This document shows, one piece after another, positions 52,841 to 64,000 of a DNA stretch of 64,000 bases. The position numbers and the translations under genes were made by a program. Source of the stretch: Sapria himalayana (taxonomy: Eukaryota; Streptophyta; Magnoliopsida; Malpighiales; Rafflesiaceae). The stretch lies in the NCBI GenBank assembly GCA_029783825.1, contig JAREIK010000514.1, positions 165,237 through 229,236 on the forward strand, read 5' to 3'. The notes below the pieces were generated by a model, which had not been told where the DNA came from, did no database searches, and worked only from the letters and a program-made list of their open reading frames with translations. The number at the start of each line of letters is the position of its first letter. The stretch's first letter is position 1.

Positions 52841-52912
52841 TCTAACTAACTAACTAACTAACTAACTATCTGTCTATCTATTTGTCTATCTACCTACCTA
52901 CCTACCTACCTA
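52841..52912. repeat. Adjacent perfect (CTAA)n and (CTAC)n islands
   Basis: Seven CTAA units (about 52841-52868) and, shortly after, about five CTAC units (about 52890-52911). They are homogeneous islands of two different single-base variants of the satellite unit within degenerate sequence. Confidence 0.85.
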
Positions 52913-55465
52913 TCTATCTAATTATCTATTTATCAATCTATTTATCCATTATTTGTCTATCTATCTAAATATCTATCTATCTATCAATTTATCTGTCTGT
53001 CTATCTATCTATTTATCTATCTGTTATCTTACTGTGTCCTTATATATGTCTATATATCTAACTATCTATTTATTTATCTATCTATCTGTATATTATTCTA
53101 AATATCTAATATCTATCTATCTATCTATCTATCTCTCTATCAAACTATCTATCTATCTATCTATCTTTCTGTCTCTCTGTCTATATATCTTTTTATCTAT
53201 CTATCTGTCTATATAACTATTTAATATTTTATGTATCTATTTGTCTATCTAATTATCTTTATATATGTGTATTTATATATCTATATATCTATCTATTTAT
53301 TTATCTATCTATCTATCTATCTATCTATTTATCTATATATCTATCTTTTTATCTATATGTCTATATATCTATCTATCTATCTATTCATCTATCTATCTAT
53401 TTATTTATCTATCTATCTTTTTGTCTTTGTATCTATCTATATAACTTTTTATCGATCTATCTATCTATTTATCTATCTATTTAATTATCTGTCTATTAAG
53501 CTATCTATCAATTTGTCTATCTATCTGTCTAACAAACTATCTATTTTTTAATCTAGCTATCTGTCTAACTATCTATCTATTGATCTGTCGATCTATCTAT
53601 CTTTCAATCCATCTATCTATCTATCAATCAATCAATCTATCTATCTATCTATCTATCTATTTGTCTATCTATTAGTCTTTTAATCTATCTACCAATCTAT
53701 CTCTCTATCGATATGTCTATCTATTTATTTATCTATCTGACTATCTATTTATCTATTGATTTGTCTATATATTCATCTATCTATTAATTTATCTATCTAT
53801 CCATATATCTATCCGTAAATTGGTCTATCTATCTATAGATGATCTATTTTTTTATCTATTGATCTTTTGATCAGTCTATCTATTTGTCCTTCTATCCATA
53901 AATTTTTCTGTATATATATCCGTTTATATAACCATCTATCTATCTGTCCTTTTATTTGTCTTTATATCTTTATCATTAATTATCTGTCTATTTGACTATA
54001 TATTTGTCTTTCTTTCTGTCTATCTATCTATTTATTTGTCTGTCTATTTGACTTTATATCTGTATATCTATCTATCTGTATATGTATCTATCTGTCTATC
54101 TATCTGTCTATATGTTTGTCTATTTGTCTGTCTATCTATTTATATAGATATTTATCTTTCTATATGTCTATCTAAATGTTTGAGTATCTGTCAATAAAAC
54201 AATCTATGTATCTATATGTTTATCTATTTATCTATCTATCTGTCTATCTATTTTTCTATCTTTCTATCTATCGATCAATCAATCAATCTATCTATATGTC
54301 AGTCTATCTTGCAATCTATTTTCCTTTCTATCTGTCTATCTGTATGTCTAGCTATCTCTCTATCTATCTATCTATCTATCTATCTATGTCTCTATATTTA
54401 TATATGTCTAATTATCTTTGTATATATCTATCTATCTATCTATATATTTGTCTATTTTTCTGGCTAACTATTGATCTGTCTATCTATCACTCTATTTTTT
54501 TGTTTATCTATCTGTCTATTAGTCTATCTATCTATCTATCTATTTGTATGTCTATTAATCAATCTATCTTTCTATTTGTATATCTCATTATATATATATA
54601 TATATAATATTTATATATCTATCTATCTATCTATTTTCCTATCTATCTATATATCTATTTGATTATTTATTTTTCAATCAATCAATCAATCAATTAGTCT
54701 GTCTAACAAACTATCAATCTATCTATATAGGTATCTATATTTCTATCTATCTATCTATCTAAATATCTATCTATCTGTCTATCTATTTCACTATCTTTCT
54801 ATCTATATATCTATTTATCTATATGTCTAACTATATGTATATTGATCTATCTAGTAATATGGCTATCTTTCTTTCTATCTATTTTTCTAACTTTCTACCT
54901 AACTATATATCTATCTATATGTCTATCTATGTGTCTATTTATCTTTCTATCTATCTATTTATCTATATGTCTATCAAATTATCTATCTATCTGTCTATCT
55001 ATCTATCTGTGTATCTATCTATCTATCTACCTTTTTATCTATTTTTCTATCTATCTTTCTATCTATCTCTAGATCTATATATCTATCTATTTATCTATAT
55101 ATTTATTTATCTATCTTTCTGACTGTCTGTCTATATGTCTGTATATCTATATGTCTATATGCCTATCAATTTTATTATATATATGCTAGCCTATTTGTCT
55201 GTCTATTTTTCTATCTATCTATCTATCTATATGTTTATCTATTTATATTTCAATCTATCTGTCTATCTATATGTCTATCTATATATCAAACTATATGTAT
55301 GTCTATATGTCTGTTATTTAACTAACAATCTACCTGTCTATTTATCTATCTATCAATTAATCTGTCTATATATTTATCTATCAATTAATCTGTCTATATA
55401 TCTATCTATCTATTTATTTATCTTTCTATCTATCTTTTTATCTATCTATATTATAATTTATCTAT

Positions 55466-55482
55466 AAAAATATATATATATG

Positions 55483-55559
<77 letters not shown>

Positions 55560-55632
55560 GTATATACATATATATATGTATATGTACATATATATATATA
55601 TATATATGTATGTATATATATATATATATCTA
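55466..55632. repeat. Self-complementary TATATG/CATATA tract
   Basis: About 165 bp composed of TA, TATG and CATA units; nearly every segment is self-complementary, so open frames occur on both strands. It occupies the same place in unit 1 of the 1.7-kb duplication as the (TA)n(GT)n tract 57127-57290 does in unit 2. Confidence 0.85.
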
Positions 55633-57126
55633 TATTTATATCTTTCTATCAGTCTATCTATCAATCTATCAATCTATCTATCGAATTGTCTATATATATC
55701 TTTATATATATCTCTCTAACATTCTAGCTATCTATCTGTCTATTTATCTGTCAAACTATCTATCTATCCAACTATATATCTTTTGTCTTTCTTTTGATCT
55801 ATCTATCTATCTATCTATTTGTCTATATATCTATTTATGAATCTATCTAACTATCTGTATATCAATCTATCTATAAATATGTATATCTATCTGTCTATCT
55901 ACCAGTCTATCTATCTGACCATCTGTGTACCTATAATATGCATATCTTTCTGTCTAACAATATATCTATTTATCTATATATCTGGCTATCTATATATCTA
56001 TCCATATATCTATTTATCTATCACTCTTTTGTATAATTATCTATCAATCTATATGTGTATCTATCTTTCTATCTATGAAACTATATATCAATCTATTCAT
56101 CTATCTATCTATATATCTATCTTTTTGTCGATTAGTGAATCTATATATCTAACTATTTGTCTTTATGTCTGTATATGTATATGTCAATTTATGCATCTAT
56201 ATGTCTATCTATTGGTCTATCTATCTATCTATTTATCGGTCTATCTGTATATCTATCTATCTATCTGTATGTCTGTATATCTATCTATCTATCTATCTGT
56301 CTATCTATATATATATGTCTATATATGTATATGTCTATTTATGCATCTATATATATATTTATCTATTGGTCTATCTATCTATTTATCAGCCTATCTGTCT
56401 AACTATCTATCTATTTATCTATCTGTCTATCTATCTATCTATCTGTCTATCTATCTCTGTGTCGATCTGTGTGGCTATCTATTTAATTATTTATCTGTCT
56501 ATCTGCCTATCAATGTATAAATCTATCTATATATCTATATGTCTGTCAATATGTCAATCCATCTATCTGTCTATCTAAAAGGGTTATCTAACTATCTGTC
56601 TATCTATTTATATATCTGCCTATCTATATGTCTATCAATCTATTTATCTCTCTATCTATCTATCTATCTATTTGTCTATCTATCTGTCTAGCTATTTGTC
56701 AATCTATCTGTCAATATTTTTATCTATATATTTGGCTATCTATCTATCTATATTCTATCTATATATCTATCAATCTATCTATCTATCTGTGGATATATCT
56801 ATATATCTACGTCTATCTATCTGTCAATCTTTATGTCTAACTTTTTTTCTATCTATCTATCTATATATCTATCTGCCTATCAATCAATCTATCTATCCAT
56901 CTATATATCTATTATTTTTCTATCTATCTTTCTAACTCTCTGTCTATCTATCTGACTATCTATATGTCTATCTATATATCAAAATATATGTATGTCTATA
57001 TGCTTTTATTTATCTAACAATCTGCCTGTCTATTTATCTGTCTATCAATTAATCTGTCTATCTATCTATCTATTTATCTTTCTATCTATCTTTTTATCTA
57101 TCTATATAACAATTTGTCTATTAAAA

Positions 57127-57174
<48 letters not shown>

Positions 57175-57290
57175 ATGTGTATATATATATATGTATATAT
57201 ATATGTATACATATATAAATATATATGTATATATATATATATATATATCTATGTATAATATATGTCTATATATATATATATCTATCTATC
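57127..57290. repeat. (TA)n(GT)n and TATG compound microsatellite
   Basis: A TA run followed by about 13 GT dinucleotides (about 57140-57170) and then TATATG/CATATA units. It is the positional counterpart of 55466-55632 but has acquired a GT run. Confidence 0.85.
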
Positions 57291-57453
57291 TATATCTTTC
57301 TATCAGTCAATCTATCAGTCTATCACATCTATCTATCTAATTGTCTATATATATCTTTATATATATCTATCTAACATGAAGCTATCTATCTGTCTATTTA
57401 TCTATCAAACTATCTATCTATCCAACTATATATCTTTTGTCTTTCTTTTGATC

Positions 57454-57488
<35 letters not shown>

Positions 57489-57936
57489 TATATATATATA
57501 TCTATTTATGAATCTATCTAACTATCTGTATATCAATCTATCTATAAATATGTATATCTATCTGTCTGTATACCAGTCTATCTATCTGACCATCTGTCTA
57601 TCTAGAATTTGTCTATCTTTCTGTCTAACAATATATCTATTTATTTATATATCTGGCTATCTATAATATCCATATATCATTATCTATCAATCTTTTGTAT
57701 AATTATCTATCAATCTATATGTGTATCTATCTTTCTATCTATCAAACTATATATCCCTCCATCTATTCTATCTATCTATCTATATATCTATCTATCTTTT
57801 TGTCTATTAGTGAATCTATATATCTAACTATTTGTCTATATGTCTGTATATGTATATGTATATGTCTATTTATGTATCTATCTATCTATCTATTGGTCTA
57901 TCTATCTATCTATTTATGGGTCTATCTGTCTATCTA

Positions 57937-57971
<35 letters not shown>

Positions 57972-59614
57972 GTCTATCTATCTATATATGTCTATATATG
58001 TATATGTCTATTTATGCATCTATATGTTTGTCTATCTATTGGTCTATCTATCTATTTATTTATCAGTCTATCTGTCTATCTATCTATCTATCTGTTTATC
58101 TGTCTGTCTATCTATCTATCTATCTGTCTATCTATCTATCTATCTGTCTGTCTATCTATCTGTCTATCTATCTGTCTATCTATCTCTGTGTCTTTATGTG
58201 TGGCTATCTATTTAATTATCTATCTGTCTATCTGCCTATCAATCTATAAATCTATCTATATGTCTATATGTCTGACAATATGTCAATCCATCTATCTGTC
58301 TATCTAAAAGGGTTATCTAACTATCTGTCTATCTATCTATCTATATATCTACCTATCTATATGTTTATCTATCTATTCCTCTCTCTCTATCAATCTATCA
58401 ATCAATCTGCTTGTTTATCTATTTTCCTATCTATTTGTCTAGCTATTTGTCAATCTTTCTGTCAATATTTTTATCTATATATTTGTCTATCTATCTATCA
58501 ATCTTTTTTCTATCTATATATCTATCTATCAATCTATCTATCTGTGGATATATCTATATATCTATGTCTATCTATCTTTCAATCTTTCTGTCTAACTTTC
58601 TGTCTATCTATCTATCTATATATCTATCTGCCTATCAATCTATCCATCTATATATCTATTATTTTTCTATCTTTCTAACTCTCTTTCTATTTGTCAATCT
58701 ATCAATATATCTAACTATTCGTCTATCTAACTATATATCTATCTTCTTATCTATTAGACTATCGATCTATTTATAAATATCTCTATAAATTTGTATATAT
58801 CTGTCTATCTATCTATCTTTATATCTATTTATCTATCTATCTATATATGTATCTATGTATTTATCTATCTATATATCTATTTGTTGATCTATCTTTCTAT
58901 CAATCTATCAATCTATCAAAGTATCTATGTATCTGTCTATTTCTTTCTTTGTCTATCTTCCCATTATTTATCTATCTATCTATCTATTTATCCTTTTATC
59001 CATCCATCATTCTATCCTTCTATCTATTTGTTATCTATCTGTATATCTATTCATCTATGTATCCATCTATCTATCCGACTGGTTATCTATCAATCTATCC
59101 GTTTCACTTTACATCTATCTATCCATCTATCTACCCATCAATCTATCCATCTATATATCCTTCTAAATATCCATTATCTATTCATCAATCGATTAGTCTA
59201 TCTATCCATCTATCTATCTATATATATTTATCTATCTACATGTATGTATATTTTTCAATCAATCTATCTTTCTATTTGTTTATTTATTTATCTCATATCT
59301 ACCTAATTATCTGTCTATCTATTTGTTTGTTTATTTATTTTCTTTTGTATCTCTCTGTATATCTGTTTGTTTGTCTGTCTATCTATCTATCTATTTATAT
59401 ATCTATCTATTTATTTATCAGTTTGTATATCCAATTGTCTATCTATTTGCCTATCTATCTTTTTATTGATCTATCTATTAATCTGCCTATATATCTATGT
59501 ATGTATATATCTATCTCTATGTTTATTCAATAATTTATCTTTATATCAAATCATTTGTTTATTCATCTATCTAACCATCTTTCTATCCTACTATCTATCA
59601 CTTTATAAATCCAT

Positions 59615-59648
<34 letters not shown>

Positions 59649-59865
59649 ATATATCTATATATCAATCCATTTATCTATATTTCTAATCATATGTCTATCT
59701 ATCATTATATTTATGTGGCTATCTATCTGTCTATTTGTATTTCTATAGTTCTTTCTATCTCTCTTTTTATATGTTGATCTATTTGTTTGTCTATCTATCT
59801 ATATATCTATATGTTTATCTATCTTTATATCTTTCTATGTATCTATATGTTTATCTATGTTCTGG

Positions 59866-60301
59866 ATGTAATTATCTTGAAAAATTCCGTTGCTAATTTC
59901 TGGGTTTTATTAGCAAGGGAAATTTTGTCGCTAAATCTGTCTCTATATTCCGGATTTTATTAGCTAGGAAAATTTCATCGCTAAATTCACCGCTTTTCTT
60001 GAGCAGAATTTACGAAAATATTCTATCGCTAATCCGTTGCTAAATTCCCTCTTTTCTTGAGTAGAATTTACGAAAATATTCTATCGCTAATACGTCGTAA
60101 ATCCGTTACTAAATTTCCTGCTTTTCTTGAGCTGAATTTACGAAAATATTCTATCACTAATCCATCGCTAATCCATTGCAAATTTTTATTTCAATGAAAA
60201 ATCAAAAATCCCTTGCTATTCCCTAGTTAATCCATTGTAATTTAGCTAGGGATTGATCCCTAGCTAATATTCCATAGCTAAATAAACATTTTCTTGTCGT
60301 G
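59866..60301 (-). mobile_element. CACTA element D, solo X-type end inserted in TNP2
   Basis: 435 bp of CACTA subterminal repeat: at 59995-60180 three tandem ~65-bp units of the form CTTTTCTTGAG.AGAATTTACGAAAATATTCTATCGCTAAT, then TTTAGCTAGGGATTGATCCC and the terminus ATTTTCTTGTCGTG ending at 60301 (CACGACAAGAAAAT on the other strand; one base off the consensus). The last 120 bp match the ends of B and C. The left side passes directly into satellite, so no second terminus is found. The right side abuts the truncated transposase gene. Confidence 0.75.
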
Positions 60302-60314
60302 CCTCAACTTTTCA

Positions 60315-62021
60315 TCAATCAATCAATGAAGAAGAAGTTAGTTGCTTGAAGAATAAAGAAATCTCAGTTATTGGCCCCCATATTCTATTAGGCAGAAATT
60401 CTCGAAGAGCAATTGGTAACAACATTTGCATGAATGCATGACAATCATGACTCTTCATTTCAAACATCTTAATTTTTTTCGCATCCACACATCTCCCTAG
60501 ATTAGAAGCATAACCAATTGAAAATCTAAGTTTTTTTACCCACTCCAACCCAACCTTCTTTTGTGATTTATTTAAAACAAATGGCACATCATGGTATTTA
60601 TTGATTCCAAGATTTTTTGTAAATTGAGGACGACAATAATATTTATGCAACTCATCTCTTGACTTGAAAGAGTCCTTAGTTTTCCCAAGAATATTAAACA
60701 CTGTATTGAATATATTGTCAAACACTTTTTGCTCGATATGCATAACATCAAGCTTGTGCTTAAGCAAGTGTTCATGCCAGTAGGGCAAATCCCAGAAAAT
60801 TCTTCTTTTATTCCACCCCCAAGTCTTAGATATAGCTGCATTCACAACCTTGGCATCAACATCTATCACCTTCCTCAAGTCCTTGTTATTTAGTTCCGGT
60901 AGAATAGCATCCCCATATCTAACCACCAAGAATTGTTTAGTAACCTTTCTATTCTTAATGAAGTCTTTGGTATTACGGTGATATGAATGATTAATGGGCA
61001 ATAACTTCCGTTGGTTGTTGAACCATGACTGTTTTCTGCTCTTAATTAATCTAAAAGCATCAAAATCTTCCAGACAAAGCAAGCATGCCAACATACTAGT
61101 TGTACTCCACCTAGACATCATAGAATATTCTGGAAAGTCATTTATGGTCCACATGAGAGCAGTGTGCATCTGAAAATTTTGTCGTTTGGAAATATAATAA
61201 GTTTGAACCCTAACACCCCACAGACTTTTAAACTCTGCTATCAATAGTTGCATAAATATGTTTCCTTTTGCTTGTACTGAGCATGCCCACATATTTTACA
61301 ACTGTTAATGTCACTGTCATTACCCTAGTATATCATACAATTATTCACACATTAATGAATGACCTGTACGGATAATTTCAAGCCTCTAACTAACTTCTTC
61401 GTGTTGCAGAAATCCAATAGCATCACATTATCATTTGGCAACAATTATTGAATGAATTTAGACATATCATCAAAACATGCATGTGAATACTTGTGTTTGC
61501 ACTTTATTTCTAACATCCTCACGGCTAGAAAAAGTTGAGTATGCTTTGAATTTCTCTCATATACAGGTTTTTCTACAGCTTTAATCATGTCATAGAAATT
61601 CTTTACCTCGGCATTTGTATCCTCATTCGGGTTGAATTCAACAATCACTGCATCAAAAACCATTTTATGGGATGTATTGTGATTAATATTATCTGAGACA
61701 ATCTGATTAGTTTCACTTACTGACACCCATACAAAACTAGAAAACCTATGTGACTTGCTTCTCACAATGGTATATCCAAACATAGTAATCCGCCACAAAA
61801 CCATTTCTATACAAATGTATCTTTATAGTTTCAACATTTAAAAACTTTTTATTCTGATATTTAACTAAAGTGCAATGACACCTTATATCTGTACCACTAT
61901 TCACACACTCAGGATGTCTCAGAGCAAACTCAATAAATTCATCAACTTTATCCCCACATTCATTAGAGAACATTCCATTCACTTTTCAACCATTGTACAT
62001 CCATTCATGATCGTCTTCCAT
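60315..62021 (-). pseudogene. CACTA transposase TNP2, broken and 3'-truncated
   Basis: Reads on the minus strand from an ATG at 62021 (MEDDHEWMYNG), then a stop (61986-61988), then the N-terminal transposase-associated domain (VDEFIEFALRHPECVNSG..IRCHCTLVKYQNKKFLNVETIKIHLYRNGF). After a frame change near 61750 come NTSHKMVFDAV and KFIQ, a stop, LLPNDNVMLLDFCNTKKLVR, and INSCKICGHAQYKQK with further stops. About 110 residues normally present here, including the conserved TDGF segment, are missing. The core resumes with LLIAEFKSLWGVRVQTYYIS, LMWTINDFPEYSM, KQSWFNNQRKLLP, IFWDLPYW, NLDVMHIE-like KLDVMHIEQKVFDNIFNTV, GYASNLGRCVD, MKSHDCHAFMQMLLPIA and LSLFFKQLTS, ending at TGA just before the CACTA D terminus. 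The C-terminal third is absent. Intact TNP2 cuts and joins CACTA ends; this copy cannot. Confidence 0.92.
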
Positions 62022-62059
62022 TACTAGTTAAAAAAATTATTTTATTTAACAAATGCGAT

Positions 62060-64000
62060 TATCTCTTATTATAGTTATATATAATTATATAGATATTTAT
62101 TTAGATATACAAATATTTATATATAGTTATACACATATAGTTTAAAATAATGTTGTATATTGGTATAAATATAGTTACATGTGGTTATACATATAGTTAC
62201 ACATATAGTTAAATGTATATCTATACATGTAGGTTTATATATTTGTTCATTTAATTTTATATATTTATACATATAGTAATGTATTGGTATAGATATAGTA
62301 AATACTTTTTTATATACTACTATATACAAGTATATATTAAATATAAACTATAAATTTAATACATAAATATAATTTTGCATAAAACTTTTAAAGTTATACA
62401 CATTGTAAGATACAATTATTTATTATTATATATAATTTTACATATAATATATATAGTTATAAATAGTTATATATAATTAAACATATAGTTATATATAGAT
62501 ATATTCATACAAGTAGTTATAATTCAACCTGTATAAATATATCACATATAGTTACAAACAAATATAGTTATATATTTAATACAAGTAAATATAATTCAAC
62601 CTGTGTAAATATATTTAATACATATATTTATACAACGGTATAAACAAATATTTTGATTTAATTATATGAATATTTATGTATATATAGTTACAAATATAGT
62701 AATATATACTTATATAAACATTTATTTAGATATACAAATATTTATATATAATTATACATATATAGTTATACATAATGTTGAATGTTGTTATAAATGTAAT
62801 TATAAATATTGTTACATATGGTTATACATATAGTTATACATATAGTTGAACGTATATTTATACATGTAGGTTATATATTTGTTTATTTAATTTTATATAT
62901 TTATACATATAATAATGTATAGGTCTTGATATAGTAAAATACTTTTTTATAAACTACTATATACAAGTATTTATTAAGCATGAGCTATAAATTTAATATT
63001 TAAATATAATTATGCATAAAACTTTTAAAGTTTAAATATTTAAACTTTTAAATATGCATAAACTTTTATAGTTATATATTATTTTATATATAATATATAT
63101 AGTTATAAATAGTTATATATAGATATATTCATACATATAGTTATAAGTAATTATACATAAATATAAACCACGTTATAAAAAAATATTTGGATTTAATTAT
63201 ATGAATACATATATGTATATATAGTTACAAATGTAGTTATATTTAATTATATAGTGCTACATAGTTATACAAATATTTATATAGAGTTATACACATATAA
63301 ATATATATGTAGTTAAAGATATAATTATATATAACATTTAAATAGTTATACATTAAGTAAAATATACTTATATATAGTTATATGTTAGTATACATATAGT
63401 ATTCTTTTAGAAAAATAGTTATATAGAATTATACATATAGTTATACATTATTATATAGTTACAAATTAGTTATACAAAGTTATAAATATAGTTATAGAAA
63501 TAGTTTACTTTATTATAAATATAGTTATAAATACTTTTATATAAAATGACATATGATTATATAATTAAACACGTATATCTATATAATTTTTGTGAATAAA
63601 ATATTTTTATAAATGTTACTTAAATATTATTATATTTATATGTAACACTTTTATAAATAATAAATAGTGTATATATATATATATATATTATATATATATA
63701 TAGATATATATATATATATATATACACATTTTTATAAATATTATAAATATTCTATATTTATAAAAAAAATATGTAATATAAATAGTTACAAATTGTATAA
63801 TCATTTAATATTATATAATTGTTGTATTAAAAAATATATAAATGGATAGGTTAATGTAAATTTTGTATAGATATTCATAAACATTAATACATATGTATAA
63901 ATATTTATATATAACATTTTATGTTTATATAAAACATATCAATGTGTATTTATAATGTAATACATTTATATATATTAAGTATAAACATTTATACATAATG
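62060..64000. repeat. AT-rich TATAGTTATA satellite, second block
   Basis: Same family as 47020-49600. The landmark ACATGTGGTTATACATATAG is at 62176 and its variant ACATATGGTTATACATATAG at 62814 (spacing 638), with GTATATAGTTACAAATATAG units between. It continues to the window end, with a TATATA tract at 63670-63725. It lies directly upstream of the TNP2 start. Short open frames here are AT-driven and not genes. Confidence 0.85.

Larger units (their letters stand above)
55258..58685. repeat. Tandem duplication with ~1.7-kb units in the satellite
   Basis: Unit 1 (about 55258-56939) and unit 2 (about 56940-58685) share an ordered set of rare landmarks: AACAATCTRCCTGTC (55324 and 57016), an AT-rich tract, AACTATATATCTTTTGTC, TTTTGTATAATTATC, CTAAAAGGGTTATCTAAC (GGG at 56581 and 58310), TGTGGATATATC (GG at 56791 and 58546) and TATCTATTATTTTTCTATC. 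Offsets rise from 1692 to 1755 bp through small indels. Divergence is modest, so this duplication is fairly young. Confidence 0.85.
51862..59865. repeat. GATA/GACA tetranucleotide satellite, block 4
   Basis: 8 kb of the same satellite in the same orientation. It includes an (AT)n tract of about 54 bp (52076-52129), (CTAA)n and (CTAC)n islands (52841-52912), a 1.7-kb tandem duplication (55258-58685) and two (TA/TATG) domains. Open frames are repeat artefacts. It ends where non-repetitive CACTA subterminal sequence begins at about 59866. Confidence 0.95.

Noticed and set aside
48224..55719. Ile/Tyr-rich frames over TA and TG runs (48224-48439, 55458-55719)
   Set aside because: Dinucleotide-repeat artefacts, open on both strands.
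60572..60841. 89-codon minus-strand frame
   Set aside because: Shadow of the TNP2 pseudogene in another frame.
1..64000. Search by eye for tRNA, rRNA, or intact host genes with exon structure
   Set aside because: No cloverleaf-box pairs, rRNA-like text or non-transposon protein domain was seen on either strand.

Overview
The window is plant nuclear heterochromatin with no intact protein-coding gene. Every recognisable coding sequence is a decayed transposon gene: a plant L1-type LINE (DUF4283 plus zinc knuckle, AP endonuclease, reverse transcriptase, zf-RVT and RNase H), a Ty1/copia pol fragment, and CACTA (En/Spm) TNP2 and TNPA-like remnants. These families together indicate an angiosperm; I cannot name the species.

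The dominant feature is about 36 kb of degenerate tetranucleotide satellite. On the + strand it reads TCTA with TCTG, TTTG, TATG and CAAT variants; on the - strand it is GATA/GACA, i.e. Bkm-like. It lies in four blocks (3442-10465, 16987-21350, 25299-42080, 51862-59865), all in the same orientation, so it looks like one array split by later insertions. Inside it are higher-order duplications of about 1.7 kb (25.4-28.8 kb and 55.26-58.69 kb), shorter ones (246 bp, 31 bp), and islands of other microsatellites.

Layout: 1-3441 is the 3' part of a CACTA element (A) with a TNPA-like gene tail and an internal 1.1-kb tandem duplication carrying trinucleotide-rich expansions. Then satellite. 10466-16986 is a LINE insertion flanked by a 20-bp target-site duplication; it carries an unusual 1.3-kb 3' extension. 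Then satellite. 21351-25298 is a complete non-autonomous CACTA element (B) with a TCT target duplication. Then 16.8 kb of satellite. 42.08-51.86 kb is an AT-rich block: a 291-bp tandem repeat, a Ty1/copia pol remnant, an AT-rich second satellite built on TATAGTTATA, and the 5'-type end of a CACTA element (C) finishing at 51861. Then 8 kb of satellite, a solo CACTA end (D, 59866-60301) that cuts off the 3' part of a TNP2 transposase pseudogene (60315-62021, minus strand), and the same TATAGTTATA satellite to the window end.

The CACTA copies are one family. One end type (called X here) is shared by B-right, C-right and D-right; the other (Y) by A-right and B-left. The gene remnant in A reads towards Y, so X is the 5' end. 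The TATAGTTATA array lies just inside the X end in C and just upstream of TNP2 near the window end, which suggests that it is an internal component of this family. Four CACTA termini abut the GATA satellite directly. The window is best read as a satellite repeatedly used as an insertion target and possibly partly carried by CACTA elements.
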